Assembly: GCF_949628265.1 (NCBI RefSeq)
Contig: NC_088788.1
Span: 5,456,001-5,520,000, forward strand
Source of the DNA: Cloeon dipterum
Taxonomy: Eukaryota; Arthropoda; Insecta; Ephemeroptera; Baetidae
DNA: 64,000 bases
Direction: 5' to 3'
Each line of letters opens with the position of its first letter. The first letter of the stretch is position 1. The notes below the pieces were generated by a model. It worked only from the letters and a program-made list of their open reading frames with translations, did no database searches and was not told the DNA's origin. The position numbers were made by a program, and so were the translations under genes. This document shows, one piece after another, positions 12,401 through 21,024 of the stretch.

Positions 12401-13425
12401 ACTTTGTTTTTCTGTTGCTCGTCAAGCTGTCTTTTTCCTGGGTAGAATCTGTATGTGCCAGGGTCTACTTTGTGGTTTTCATGCTTGTGAATATTCAGGT
12501 CAGTGATCCTGAGTTTCCCTTTGAATGTCCCGACTTTGAAATACGCCGGACAACCCTTCTTGTACGTGCTAGAAACGTAAAGAGGTTAGAATAGATATTT
12601 TAAAACCCCTCAAAAGTAATGTGCAACTATTTTGACTAAATACAAAAAGATAGCGGAAACTATAACTCTATAACTTGCATTATATTACAATATAATACAA
12701 TACTAAAAGTGGTATTAACTATGAAATATTTTGAATCCCAACAAGTGGAAAAATATTGAAATTGGTTTAATAAATATAGCATGTCAACCAATTTACCAAC
12801 AATTTACTTTGGCCCGTTTTTTTATTATCAAAAATAATTATTTGCATATTCATGAGATATGCCACACACTCTGTAGACAAATGGCAAACATAATATTAGA
12901 ATTAAATTAGTCAAAATAAATTTTAAACGCGTATGCGTACCGAGTAATAAGATTTTTGAAAAAATTCCAACCTTTCTAGAAAATTTTATTTTATTATTAA
13001 AATACATTAGCATGCTTATCTTATGATCTCTATTATCTACAAATTTATATCCATAATTTCTCGTTTTTTCATATAAAAGTTGTTAATCCCCAAAGTCCAT
13101 TAGTCTAATCCAGAAAAAATAAAAATCTAATCATTCATTTTACGTAGATGATTTATTACCTTTGATTTGGACGGGTTCCTGTGGCATTTTTGTTTTCTCG
13201 TACGTCTCCGTAGTGTATACATGCAAATAAAGCGTTTGTGATTTTTAGCCTAGCTCGAGCTGCATCATTTGCTTCCCTTTTCTCTAAACTAGCACTCAAT
13301 GGTAGCCTGGCGATGTTGCTGCTACGGAAAATTGGATATTTGCATGAGGTTGCGTCTTCCAATTCGCGAATCCTCCTAATGAGTCCATCGTAGGTGTCAA
13401 ACGTTTCTCCAAGTTGTAGAGACAT
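2688..13425 (-). CDS. MULE transposase, 13 exons, 1169 aa
   Basis: Exons read from splice sites (minus strand): 13425-13160, 12568-12299, 11923-11811, 6456-5333, 5095-4891, 4827-4663, 4610-4509, 4291-4229, 4140-4036, 3985-3902, 3833-3759, 3688-3557, 3493-2688. All introns are GT-AG, phases match, and the sum is 3510 nt with no internal stop. Order of domains: N-terminal FLYWCH/WRKY-GCM1-like zinc finger (KKGCPAYFKV...NIHKHENH); MULE DDE core with D in MDATYNKN, D in LVDKDMSE, CYFHVSKH, and E in NHVESHNR; SWIM finger (CTCLRF...GLPCSHI); a serine/acid-rich linker spread over small exons; AT-hook (VRGRPK); degenerate Ulp1-like domain; C4HC3 PHD finger at the C-terminus. It would bind the element's ends and catalyse transposition in the nucleus. 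The third intron (about 5.3 kb) carries nested material. All three catalytic acidic residues are present, so the gene may be functional. Confidence 0.85.
5333..6456 (-). CDS. transposase exon 4: DDE catalytic core and SWIM finger
   Basis: The largest exon (1124 nt). It opens with SYQVLYEPTDKSQFRC and contains MDATYNKN (first Asp), LVDKDMSE (second Asp), the CYFHVSKHLIERL motif, HNFGVRTTNHVESHN (catalytic Glu) and a SWIM zinc finger (C-T-C, then C-S-H about ten residues later). This is the canonical MULE order. The open frame continues past 5333, but the conserved sequence ends at a GTGGGT donor after TPES, and the next exon (5095) fits its phase. Confidence 0.85.
6458..6940. other. intronic sequence upstream of transposase exon 4
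   Basis: AT-rich intron adjoining the catalytic exon. The open frame that runs through 6458-6628 on the minus strand is intronic: an AG acceptor follows it directly and the in-phase exon lies at 11811. I see nothing else here. Confidence 0.4.
6945..7415. mobile_element. nested foldback (MITE-like) element
   Basis: A long imperfect palindrome. ATTACTCTAGTC[GT]GAGTGGG at the left end is mirrored by CCCACTCAGACTAGAGTAAT at the right end, and TGGTTTTGCGTCGTGCTGCTT near 7115 is mirrored at 7231-7253. The loop is near 7170-7210. It sits in the long third intron of the transposase gene. I could not settle a target duplication. The apparent open frames here are created by the palindrome. Confidence 0.65.
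7903..7996 (-). other. candidate captured exon
   Basis: A 94-nt open stretch bounded by TTACTTACAG and GTAGGTGAAC, both good splice sites, reading LLIDVTEYSPEKTCKLTF then TTCPNNSKTIE. I do not recognise the protein. Its place inside a MULE that also carries a farnesyl diphosphate synthase fragment suggests a captured host exon, but it could be chance. Confidence 0.3.
8477..8726 (-). other. candidate captured first exons with CpG-rich promoter-like DNA
   Basis: 8340-8870 is strikingly GC-rich in an AT-rich element. On the minus strand, 8726-8684 reads MVPQKSIQRQASLQ and ends at CAAG|GTAAGA. A second open block, 8627-8477, follows a TTTGCCCTGAACAG acceptor and ends at GAGAAG|GTAAAA, reading YLNPDRPTLGPYPDEK in its longest frame. 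That frame does not join cleanly to the first exon: the matching phase meets a stop. This looks like the 5' end of a host gene with its promoter, captured and decaying. I do not recognise the gene. Confidence 0.3.
8870..11800. other. MULE interior without recognisable genes
   Basis: Mostly AT-rich DNA within the transposase's long intron. Small GC-rich islands lie at 8890-9050, 10195-10275 and 10760-10980. Only short open frames occur and none shows a domain. The islands may be further eroded host fragments, but nothing here identifies them. Confidence 0.4.
11811..11923 (-). CDS. transposase exon 3 (linker before the DDE core)
   Basis: A 113-nt exon between a TTTTTAG acceptor and a GTGATA donor. 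It reads NIKQHIRLDEMTKF and VEFLQQQKDADPA, the helical linker typical of MULE transposases. Its donor phase fits the acceptor at 6457-6459 about 5.3 kb away, giving DPAGGSYQVLYEP across the junction. Confidence 0.75.
12299..13425 (-). CDS. transposase exons 1-2: start and zinc-finger DNA-binding region
   Basis: Exon 1 (13425-13160) starts MSLQLGETFDTYDGL and resembles the opening of MULE zinc-finger domains, with CIHYGDVR and TGTRPNQ. Exon 2 (12568-12299) continues STYKKGCPAYFKV, LRITDLNIHKHEN and VSLGVGSMKIREVIA. Together they give the C..C..H..H pattern of FLYWCH/WRKY-GCM1 fingers followed by the helical segment that normally precedes the DDE core. The split codon AG|C joins them. The ATG is the first in frame and lies in a typical position before the G-x-x-F motif. 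Confidence 0.8.
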
Positions 13426-13429
13426 GACT

Positions 13430-14500
13430 TTCTTCTAAGTTAAATTCACCATAACTCCCCGATGCAAAATTTTATGTCTCAACGTCGTAGTAGGCACCAA
13501 GAGAATATAAATCGGAATGATATTATACAAAGGAAGTTTCCTCCTGTGAACATGTCTCAACTTGCACTTCTTGAGCAACTCATGCATCTGACAAAGCTGC
13601 GCATTAAGCTCAGAACAATATCTCACATTTTTAAAACATAAGTCACTATATTTCCAAAGGATTTGGTAGTCTTAATATTGCAATTATTAACATTAGGTCC
13701 ATCTGGTTACTGCGATGACATTGATAAATATTAAAGACATTTGATAATAAATATAGACAACAAATACTAGATCATTCATTATTTGACACTATGATTTACA
13801 AATTCATCATCATATATAGAACACTTTAGAGAGTTACTTTCTTTCAACTACAAATTTCAGTAAAGCCACTAAAAAAGTTAAATATATGTCGTCTTTTCTT
13901 CAATTTTTAGAACAGCAAGAAATGAGATAACAACACGACATCCATTGCTATACCTACGTTAGAGGCTTTAATAGCTTAAAGATTCATGAAGAAACGAGTT
14001 AATATTTTGCAAAATAGACTGCCCCTACTATGTGTCAGCTGATTTTTGTATTAAATATTCATATAAATTAATGGCGTTAACGCTAACACATCACTTTGAC
14101 GCGTTTGTCATAACTAAAAACTCATTTTTTTAAGAGGGAACCTCAAGTATTCATGAACAAGCGTGTGTGTAGATGATTTGCACAAAGATTTTATTAAATT
14201 TTCGGAATTGAACGTTCAAAGTTTTCATTCATAAAAGCTATTGCACAATTAACAACCATATATTTTATTATCGCATAGAAAGACATCTACAGTTGATGCA
14301 ACTATTAGTGTTCAAGTATGATTAAATTTAACAGTACATAAAAGATCCGTAATAAACCAAATTTGAATCTAAAAGATGCTTATAAAATTATCATTACTAA
14401 AATTTTCTCCAGTGATTTTACCAGGATTATTTTGGTATTTAACGTATTTGACTATAGACTATACTTCAAATTCTTTCTTGGCATCACTCTGCATTATAGC
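13430..14500. other. upstream region of the transposase gene
   Basis: AT-rich DNA 5' of the transposase start. It should hold the promoter, but I see no clear TATA box and initiator pair. The 63-codon minus-strand frame at 13435-13626 has no recognisable features. Confidence 0.35.
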
Positions 14501-14930
14501 ACTTCACCACAACACGCATAGCGTCACTCTTTATTCAGGATTCTCAATTACGGCACCAGCTCATCACTCACGTCTCTCTGCATGGCAGTGTCTGCCCCTG
14601 CCCATCACAGACGATATCAGTATTCTCACAGGAAGCATCAATATGGTAGCGCCTGCCCTTGTCCCAGGGTGAAGCACCTTTCAGGAGACTCCATAGTGAC
14701 ACCTTCACTGCCAATAACAAGAATATGAATGGTTGCAAAGACTTTACTTCTCTATTTAATTAAATATTAAAATTTTACCTGATTTACGGTGATTGCCACT
14801 CGAGCCAGGGTCGCTTTCTCACAAGCATTCTAAATGGCAGCGCCTGCGGATGAGGCCAGCGTCACCCTCCTCTCAGGAGACTCCATAAAAGCGCCTGAAC
14901 TGCCATTAACATGAATATTAATGGTTGCAC
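14500..14930. repeat. diverged copy of the subterminal array unit
   Basis: Contains degraded forms of the same motifs as the terminal arrays, in the same order and in the orientation of the right arm: GCGCCTGCCC near 14650, a CACCTTTCAGGAGACTCCAT match, TTTACGGTGATTGCCACT near 14780, and GGCAGCGCCTGCGGATG near 14835. It lies 1.4 kb inside the right array and marks an older arm of the array. Confidence 0.7.
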
Positions 14931-15035
14931 CAATTAAATTCACTATTCACAATTAAAACGTCGTCCGAAACAGTCAATTTTGGGCATTTGGGTATAAATT
15001 GTTCTTGGCACGCTCAATACAAGCCTAATTTTAAC

Positions 15036-15460
15036 AGCTCCACACTTTGGGTGGGGACTGTGTGGGGTAGAATTGGGGTTGTAAAAGGGAAAAACATTTA
15101 AAACGTATTAAGAATACATTTAAAGGAGTCGTGGATTCCATTCACCACAGTACGTCGCTCAAAAGTCATAAAACCACACTTGACCCCATTTCACGTGCTG
15201 GAGGCGCAATTTGAAAAAGTATCCCAAATGAATAGTTTAAGCCATGTAAGTCTAATATGTTCCAAAACTGCTCAAAAGATAGCCACTTTTGGCAAAACCA
15301 CACTTGGAGGGGGGACTAAGTGTGGAGTGGAATCGGGTTATAATTAGTTAAACGCATGAAAGTCGTGTTCTAGACCCATTCTAAGGAGTTGTTAAGTCTT
15401 TTGACCGCGATACAGCGCTCAAAAGTCGAATAACCACACTGGGCCCCCCTCCCAAACTGG
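15036..15460. repeat. two-copy direct repeat, about 270-bp spacing
   Basis: The block ACCACACTTGG-GGGGGACT-GTGTGG...AAAAGTC-AA-ACCACACT at about 15300-15445 is a diverged repeat of the block at about 15040-15185. Each copy contains a G-run, a GTGTGG box and a CGCTCAAAAGTC motif. No coding potential; possibly an eroded insertion inside the MULE. Confidence 0.5.
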
Positions 15461-15689
15461 ATTTAAGGCTTAATATATGGTCCAATAAATAATTTTTTAA
15501 CGTTTAAACCGTTTTATTCATCTACCTAACTTATAGAATCGATTGGCAGTGTCATAAATTCAACACATCCGGCATGTGAGGTGGGGCCAAGTGCGGTTGA
15601 ATTTTTTTGCCTTTTTACATCATTTTACTGACCGCCATGACATTCCTCTGCTTTGGCGTGCACCACTACAGTGCGACGACCGACAGTCA

Positions 15690-16350
15690 GGGACACTTTC
15701 CGTCCTTGATGTCCATTCCAACCTTTCCGGTCACGTCAGGGTCTCCGAAGCAGTCCAGGTAGTCATCCTCAAAATTTTCATAAGCCCTGAAGGTCCTCTG
15801 ATTAAGAAATAATAACCTGCACTTGGAAGAATTGTCCCATTTCAAGTAGGAAGGAGCAGTGGGCAGTCTTGTACTTGACAATCGTGTTGTACCGCTTCAT
15901 GTAGGATATCTCCAGGTCAGGTTTTTGGCCAAATAGACGACAGAAGGTCCAGACTGTGGCAATGCTGATCTTGAGCGCCACCTGAACGTAAATTGGAGGT
16001 AAGTAACTTGTTTTAATCGGAAATTGTCGAAACTGACGTCGTGGAAGAGTTCAATGAGGTTGACGTAGTAGGGTTTGACCCGGAAATGCATCCTGAGCAG
16101 CTGGTAGATACCGCTTTTGAGCAGGAAACCGTCGTTGATTGTCGCCAAACCCAGGTTGTTCTTGCGGTTCCAGCAGGGCCAGCCCTGTCACGTCTCCGAG
16201 TCGTTCATCACCAGAAAGAACGCTTGGGACTGATTATATCCACAATTAAATGAAATTTAATGAAAAAAAATTCACCATTTTGATGCACCAGCCAAGCATC
16301 TGACAATGAGTGAGCCGGATGTTCTCCGAAATTAAATGCTCCGGATGTGC
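15690..16350 (-). pseudogene. farnesyl diphosphate synthase fragment captured by the MULE
   Basis: Minus-strand pieces match FPPS in order. 16345-16276 reads SENIRLTHCQMLGWCIKM then a GTGAAT donor. 16229 to about 16034 follows an AATCAG acceptor and reads QAFFLVMNDSET, stop, QGWPCWNRKNNLGLATIND and YQLLRMHFRVKPYYVNLIEL. 15981 onward, after TTCAG, reads [16 protein letters not shown], then EMGQFFQVQ and finally [20 protein letters not shown]. Lesions: a stop codon in place of the Arg of TRRGQ; loss of most of the first Asp-rich motif; an internal deletion between SFLL and EMGQ; truncated ends. The second motif DDYLD survives. Introns are kept, so genomic DNA was captured rather than mRNA. FPPS makes farnesyl diphosphate for isoprenoids, including insect juvenile hormone. 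Confidence 0.8.
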
Positions 16351-16354
16351 ATGG

Positions 16355-19300
16355 CGGCGCCTGCCCATGAGCCACTGCGTAGCTCTGCTCCAGAAAATTT
16401 TCATAGCGGCGCCTGCCCATCAGTCATTGCGTAGCTCTGCTCCGGAAAATTTTCATAGCGGCGCCTGCCCATCACCCACGGCGGCGCCAGCACTCGCAGC
16501 CAGGGTGCAACACCTCTCAGGTGACTCCATGGGAACGCCTGCCCATCAGCCACTGCGTAGCTCTGCTCCGGAAAATTTTCATAGCGGCGCCTGCCCATCA
16601 CCCACGGCGGCGCCAGCACTCGCGGCCAGGGTAAAACACCTCTCAGAAGACTCAATGGTGGCAACTGCACTGACAAATAAATTATTATAAATGGTTTCAA
16701 AGATTTAATTCACGAATGAATGGAAGAAAAATATAATTCAACTGCATTACGGTGATTGCCACTTGAGCCAGGGTCGCTTTCACTCAAGCCATCTGGATGG
16801 CAGCGCCTGCGGATGGGAAAAGCGTCGGCCTCCTCTCAGGTGACTCCATGGCGGCGCCTGCCCATCAGTCACTGCGTAGCTCTGCTCCGGAAAATTTTCA
16901 TAGCGGCGCCTGCCCATCACCCACGGCGGCGCCAGCACTCGCGGCCAGGGTACAACACCTCTCAGAAGACTCAATGGGAACGCCTGCCCATCAGCCACTG
17001 CGTATCTCTGCTCCGGAGAATTTACATAGCAGCGCCTGCCCATCAGTCATTGCGTACCTCTGCTCCGGAAAATTTTCATAGCGGCGCCTGCCCATCACCC
17101 ACGGCGGCGCCAGCACTCGCAGCCAGGGTGCAACACCTCTCAGGTGACTCCATGGGAACGCCTGCCCATCAGCCACTGCGTATCTCTGCTCCGGAGAATT
17201 TACATAGCAGCGCCTGCCCATCAGTCATTGCGTAGCTCTGCTCCGGAAAATTTTCATAGCGGCGCCTGCCCATCACCCACGGCGGCGCCAGCACTCGCAG
17301 CCAGGGTGCAACACCTCTCAGGTGACTCCATGGCGGCGCCTCCCCATCAGTCACTGCGTAGCTCTGCTCCGGAAAATTTTCATAGCGGTGCCTGCCAATC
17401 AGCCACGGCGGCGCCAGCACTCGCGGCCAGGGTACAACACCTCTCAGAAGACTCAAATGGTGGCAACTGCACTGACAAATAAATTATTATAAATGGTTTC
17501 AAAGATTTAATTCACGAATGAATGGAAGAAAAATATAATTCAACTGCATTACGGTGATTGCCACTTGAGCCAGGGTCGCTTTCACTCAAGCCATCTGGAT
17601 GGCAGCGCCTGCGGATGGGAAAAGCGTCGGCCTCCTCTCAGGTGCCTCCATGACGGCGCCTGCCCATCAGTCACTGCGTAGCTCTGCTCCGGAAAATTTT
17701 CATAGCGGCGCCTGCCCATCACCCACGGCGGCGCCAGCACTCGCAGCCAGGGTGCAACACCTCTCAGAAGACTCAATGGTGGCAACTGCACTGACAAATA
17801 AATTATTATAAATGGTTTCAAAGATTTAATTCACGAATCAATGGAAGAAAAATATAATTCAACTGCATTACGGTGATTGCCACTGGAGCCAGGGTCGCTT
17901 TCACTCAAGCCATCTGGATGGCAGCGCCTGCGGATGGGAAAAGCGTCGGCCTCCTCTCAGGTGCCTCCATGACGGCGCCTGCCCATTAGTCACTGCGTAG
18001 CTCTGCTCCGGAAAATTTTCATAGCGGCGCCTGCCCATCACCCACGGCGGCGCCAGCACTCGCGGCCAGGGTAAAACACCTCTCAGAAGACTCAATGGTG
18101 GCAACTGCACTGACAAATAAATTATTATAAATGGTTTCAAAGATTTAATTCACGAATGAATGGAAGAAAAATATAATTCAACTGCATTACGGTGATTGCC
18201 ACTTGAGCCAGGGTCGCTTTCACTCAAGCCATCTGGATGGCAGCGCCTGCGGATGGGAAAAGCGTCGGCCTCCTCTCAGGTGACTCCATGGCGGCGCCTG
18301 CCCATCAGTCACTGCGTAGCTCTGCTCCGGAAAATTTTCATAGCGGCGCCTGCCCATCACCCACGGCGGCGCCAGCACTCGCGGCCAGGGTACAACACCT
18401 CTCAGAAGACTCAATGGGAACGCCTGCCCATCAGCCACTGCGTATCTCTGCTCCGGAGAATTTACATAGCAGCGCCTGCCCATCAGTCATTGCGTACCTC
18501 TGCTCCGGAAAATTTTCATAGCGGCGCCTGCCCATCACCCACGGCGGCGCCAGCACTCGCAGCCAGGGTGCAACACCTCTCAGGTGACTCCATGGGAACG
18601 CCTGCCCATCAGCCACTGCGTATCTCTGCTCCGGAGAATTTACATAGCAGCGCCTGCCCATCAGTCATTGCGTAGCTCTGCTCCGGAAAATTTTCATAGC
18701 GGCGCCTGCCCATCACCCACGGCGGCGCCAGCACTCGCAGCCAGGGTGCAACACCTCTCAGGTGACTCCATGGGAACGCCTGCCCATCAGCCACTGCGTA
18801 TCTCTGCTCCGGAGAATTTACATAGCAGCGCCTGCCCATCAGTCATTGCGTAGCTCTGCTCCGGAAAATTTTCATAGCGGCGCCTGCCCATCACCCACGG
18901 CGGCGCCAGCACTCGCAGCCAGGGTGCAACACCTCTCAGGTGACTCCATGGCGGCGCCTCCCCATCAGTCACTGCGTAGCTCTGCTCCGGAAAATTTTCA
19001 TAGCGGTGCCTGCCAATCAGCCACGGCGGCGCCAGCACTCGCGGCCAGGGTACAACACCTCTCAGAAGACTCAAATGGTGGCAACTGCACTGACAAATAA
19101 ATTATTATAAATGGTTTCAAAGATTTAATTCACGAATGAATGGAAGAAAAATATAATTCAACTGCATTACGGTGATTGCCACTTGAGCCAGGGTCGCTTT
19201 CACTCAAGCCATCTGGATGGCAGCGCCTGCGGATGGGAAAAGCGTCGGCCTCCTCTCAGGTGCCTCCATGACGGCGCCTGCCCATCAGTCACTGCGTAGC

Positions 19301-19976
19301 TCTGCTCCGGAAAATTTTCATAGCGGCGCCTGCCCATCACCCACGGCGGCGCCAGCACTCGCAGCCAGGGTGCAACACCTCTCAGAAGACTCAATGGTGG
19401 CAACTGCACTGACAAATAAATTATTATAAATGGTTTCAAAGATTTAATTCACGAATCAATGGAAGAAAAATATAATTCAACTGCATTACGGTGATTGCCA
19501 CTGGAGCCAGGGTCGCTTTCACTCAAGCCATCTGGATGGCAGCGCCTGCGGATGGGAAAAGCGTCGGCCTCCTCTCAGGTGCCTCCATGACGGCGCCTGC
19601 CCATCAGTCACTGCGTAGCTCTGCTCCGGAAAATTTTCATAGCGGCGCCTGCCCATCACCCACGGCGGCGCCAGCACTCGCAGCCAGGGTGCAACACCTC
19701 TCAGAAGACTCAATGGTGGCAACTGCACTGACAAATAAATTATTATAAATGGTTTCAAAGATTTAATTCACGAATCAATGGAAGAAAAATATAATTCAAC
19801 TGCATTACGGTGATTGCCACTGGAGCCAGGGTCGCTTTCACTCAAGCCATCTGGATGGCAGCGCCTGCGGATGGGAAAAGCGTCGGCCTCCTCTCAGGTG
19901 ACTCCATGACGGCGCCTGCCCATCAGCCACTGCGTATCTCTGCTCCGCAAAAATTTTCATAGCGGCGCCTGCCCAT
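16355..19976. repeat. subterminal GC-rich tandem array, right arm
   Basis: A 3.6-kb array, inverted relative to the left one. A 319-bp unit (with CGGTGATTGCCACT[TG]GAGCCA near 16752, 17552, 17871, 18190, 19171, 19490 and 19810) contains the AT-rich spacer and the GC-rich core. In two places the core is expanded by a 178-bp subunit, one more copy in the second (18413, 18591, 18771) than in the first. The two expanded super-units (about 16752-17550 and 18190-19170) are almost identical, which indicates recent duplication or unequal exchange. No genes. Confidence 0.88.
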
Positions 19977-20568
19977 TGACCTTGGCGTCGTTCAGCTCTC
20001 AGGAATCTGCATATTATTACATCGAATTAGCATAATATTTGGGAACTGCGAATGGCATGGTTGAATATTAGCTAAATTTTCATCATTGGTCAAATAAATA
20101 AAAAAGTTTCGTACCTTTCTCGTGTACACCCTATCCGACTCTTATGCGATGACACTTATTCAGGTCGCTTTAGGCGCGATTGCCACCCTGAAAAGGCTGA
20201 TTTTGACCTGGGAAAGCGAGGAGCGTAACTACGCCGTTTGCGTTTGTCCGCCATTTTGTAAAAATTCACCGCCAAAAGGAAGCTGAACGTTCCTCATTTC
20301 ACGAATAATGTTATGACGTCATCGTATCTAGTTCCCCTCTCAAATATGGCGCGAACAGATACCTGTGCAAAATTATTCGCACCAGGTGCGCCAACACGTG
20401 CTTCAAATGCACCCCTACCACCTGGTGCGAATAGTTACCTGGGAGGGCAGTTCGCACCAGGACCTGGCGCGAATAGCAAATTGAAAATTCTTGTTCGCAC
20501 CAGCTCCTGGTGCGAATAGCAAATTGAAAACATTGCTCGCACCAAATCTGGTGTGAATAGCTTTATTC
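19977..20568. repeat. outer terminal inverted repeat, right
   Basis: 592 bp, reverse complement of 429-1020, ending CTGGTGTGAATAGCTTTATTC directly before the 9-bp target duplication. Carries the same cluster of CCTGGTGCGAATAG palindromes. Confidence 0.88.
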
Positions 20569-20577
20569 TTAATGTAA
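20569..20577. repeat. 9-bp target site duplication, right copy
   Basis: TTAATGTAA, identical to 420-428. Confidence 0.88.
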
Positions 20578-21024
20578 TCCATACATAAGATGAATGTACA
20601 TAATGTAGACATTCTCGACATGCTGAACGTTTTTTACATTATGGTCATGGACATTCCGTATCGTTATTAGTTTCATAATTATTTGGCATGTATCTATATG
20701 TATGTATGTATGTCTTCCAATTAAAAAAAAATTTTGCAAGTATTTTTTCAATCATCCATGTATAAAATCATTCCCATCTCTTTGCCCTCAATTAACAAAG
20801 GATTGGGACAGCTAAAATTTAAACAACTCATACATATGTACTTCCATAAGTGATGTTCTCAATTCTCAATAAAAAAAACATCTGAAATGCTTGAATCCAA
20901 GTTTATGTCAACGTTTTTGTTAAATTCTTTAGCTCAGTGCAATTATTATGTTTAAAAGCGCTATCTATAAAAAATTATAATTTGTAGTTTCAGGCAAGCC
21001 AAAATAGGACAAGCAAATGAAAAA
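20578..21024. other. host DNA between the MULE and the first zinc-finger gene
   Basis: AT-rich, with a short TATG microsatellite at about 20695-20711. TAGTTTCAG at 20985-20993 looks like a splice acceptor just before the first coding exon, so an untranslated exon probably lies upstream. If so, the MULE may sit in or near the 5' UTR intron or promoter of that gene. Confidence 0.45.

Larger units (their letters stand above)
429..20568 (-). mobile_element. giant Mutator-like (MULE) DNA transposon, 20.1 kb
   Basis: The element begins GAATAAAGCTATTC and ends with the exact reverse complement, between perfect 9-bp duplications. The outer inverted repeats are 592 bp each (429-1020 and 19977-20568) with only a few differences, so insertion or sequence exchange between the ends was recent. 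Inward of these lie tandem arrays (1021-2145 and 16355-19976). The interior carries a complete-looking minus-strand MULE transposase (2688-13425), a captured farnesyl diphosphate synthase fragment (about 15.69-16.35 kb), exon-like fragments at 7.9-8.7 kb and a nested foldback at 6.95-7.41 kb. Tandem-repeat-rich ends together with a PHD finger recall the animal MULE group called Rehavkus, but I cannot confirm that assignment. Most MULEs are well under 10 kb, so 20 kb is unusual. Confidence 0.9.
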
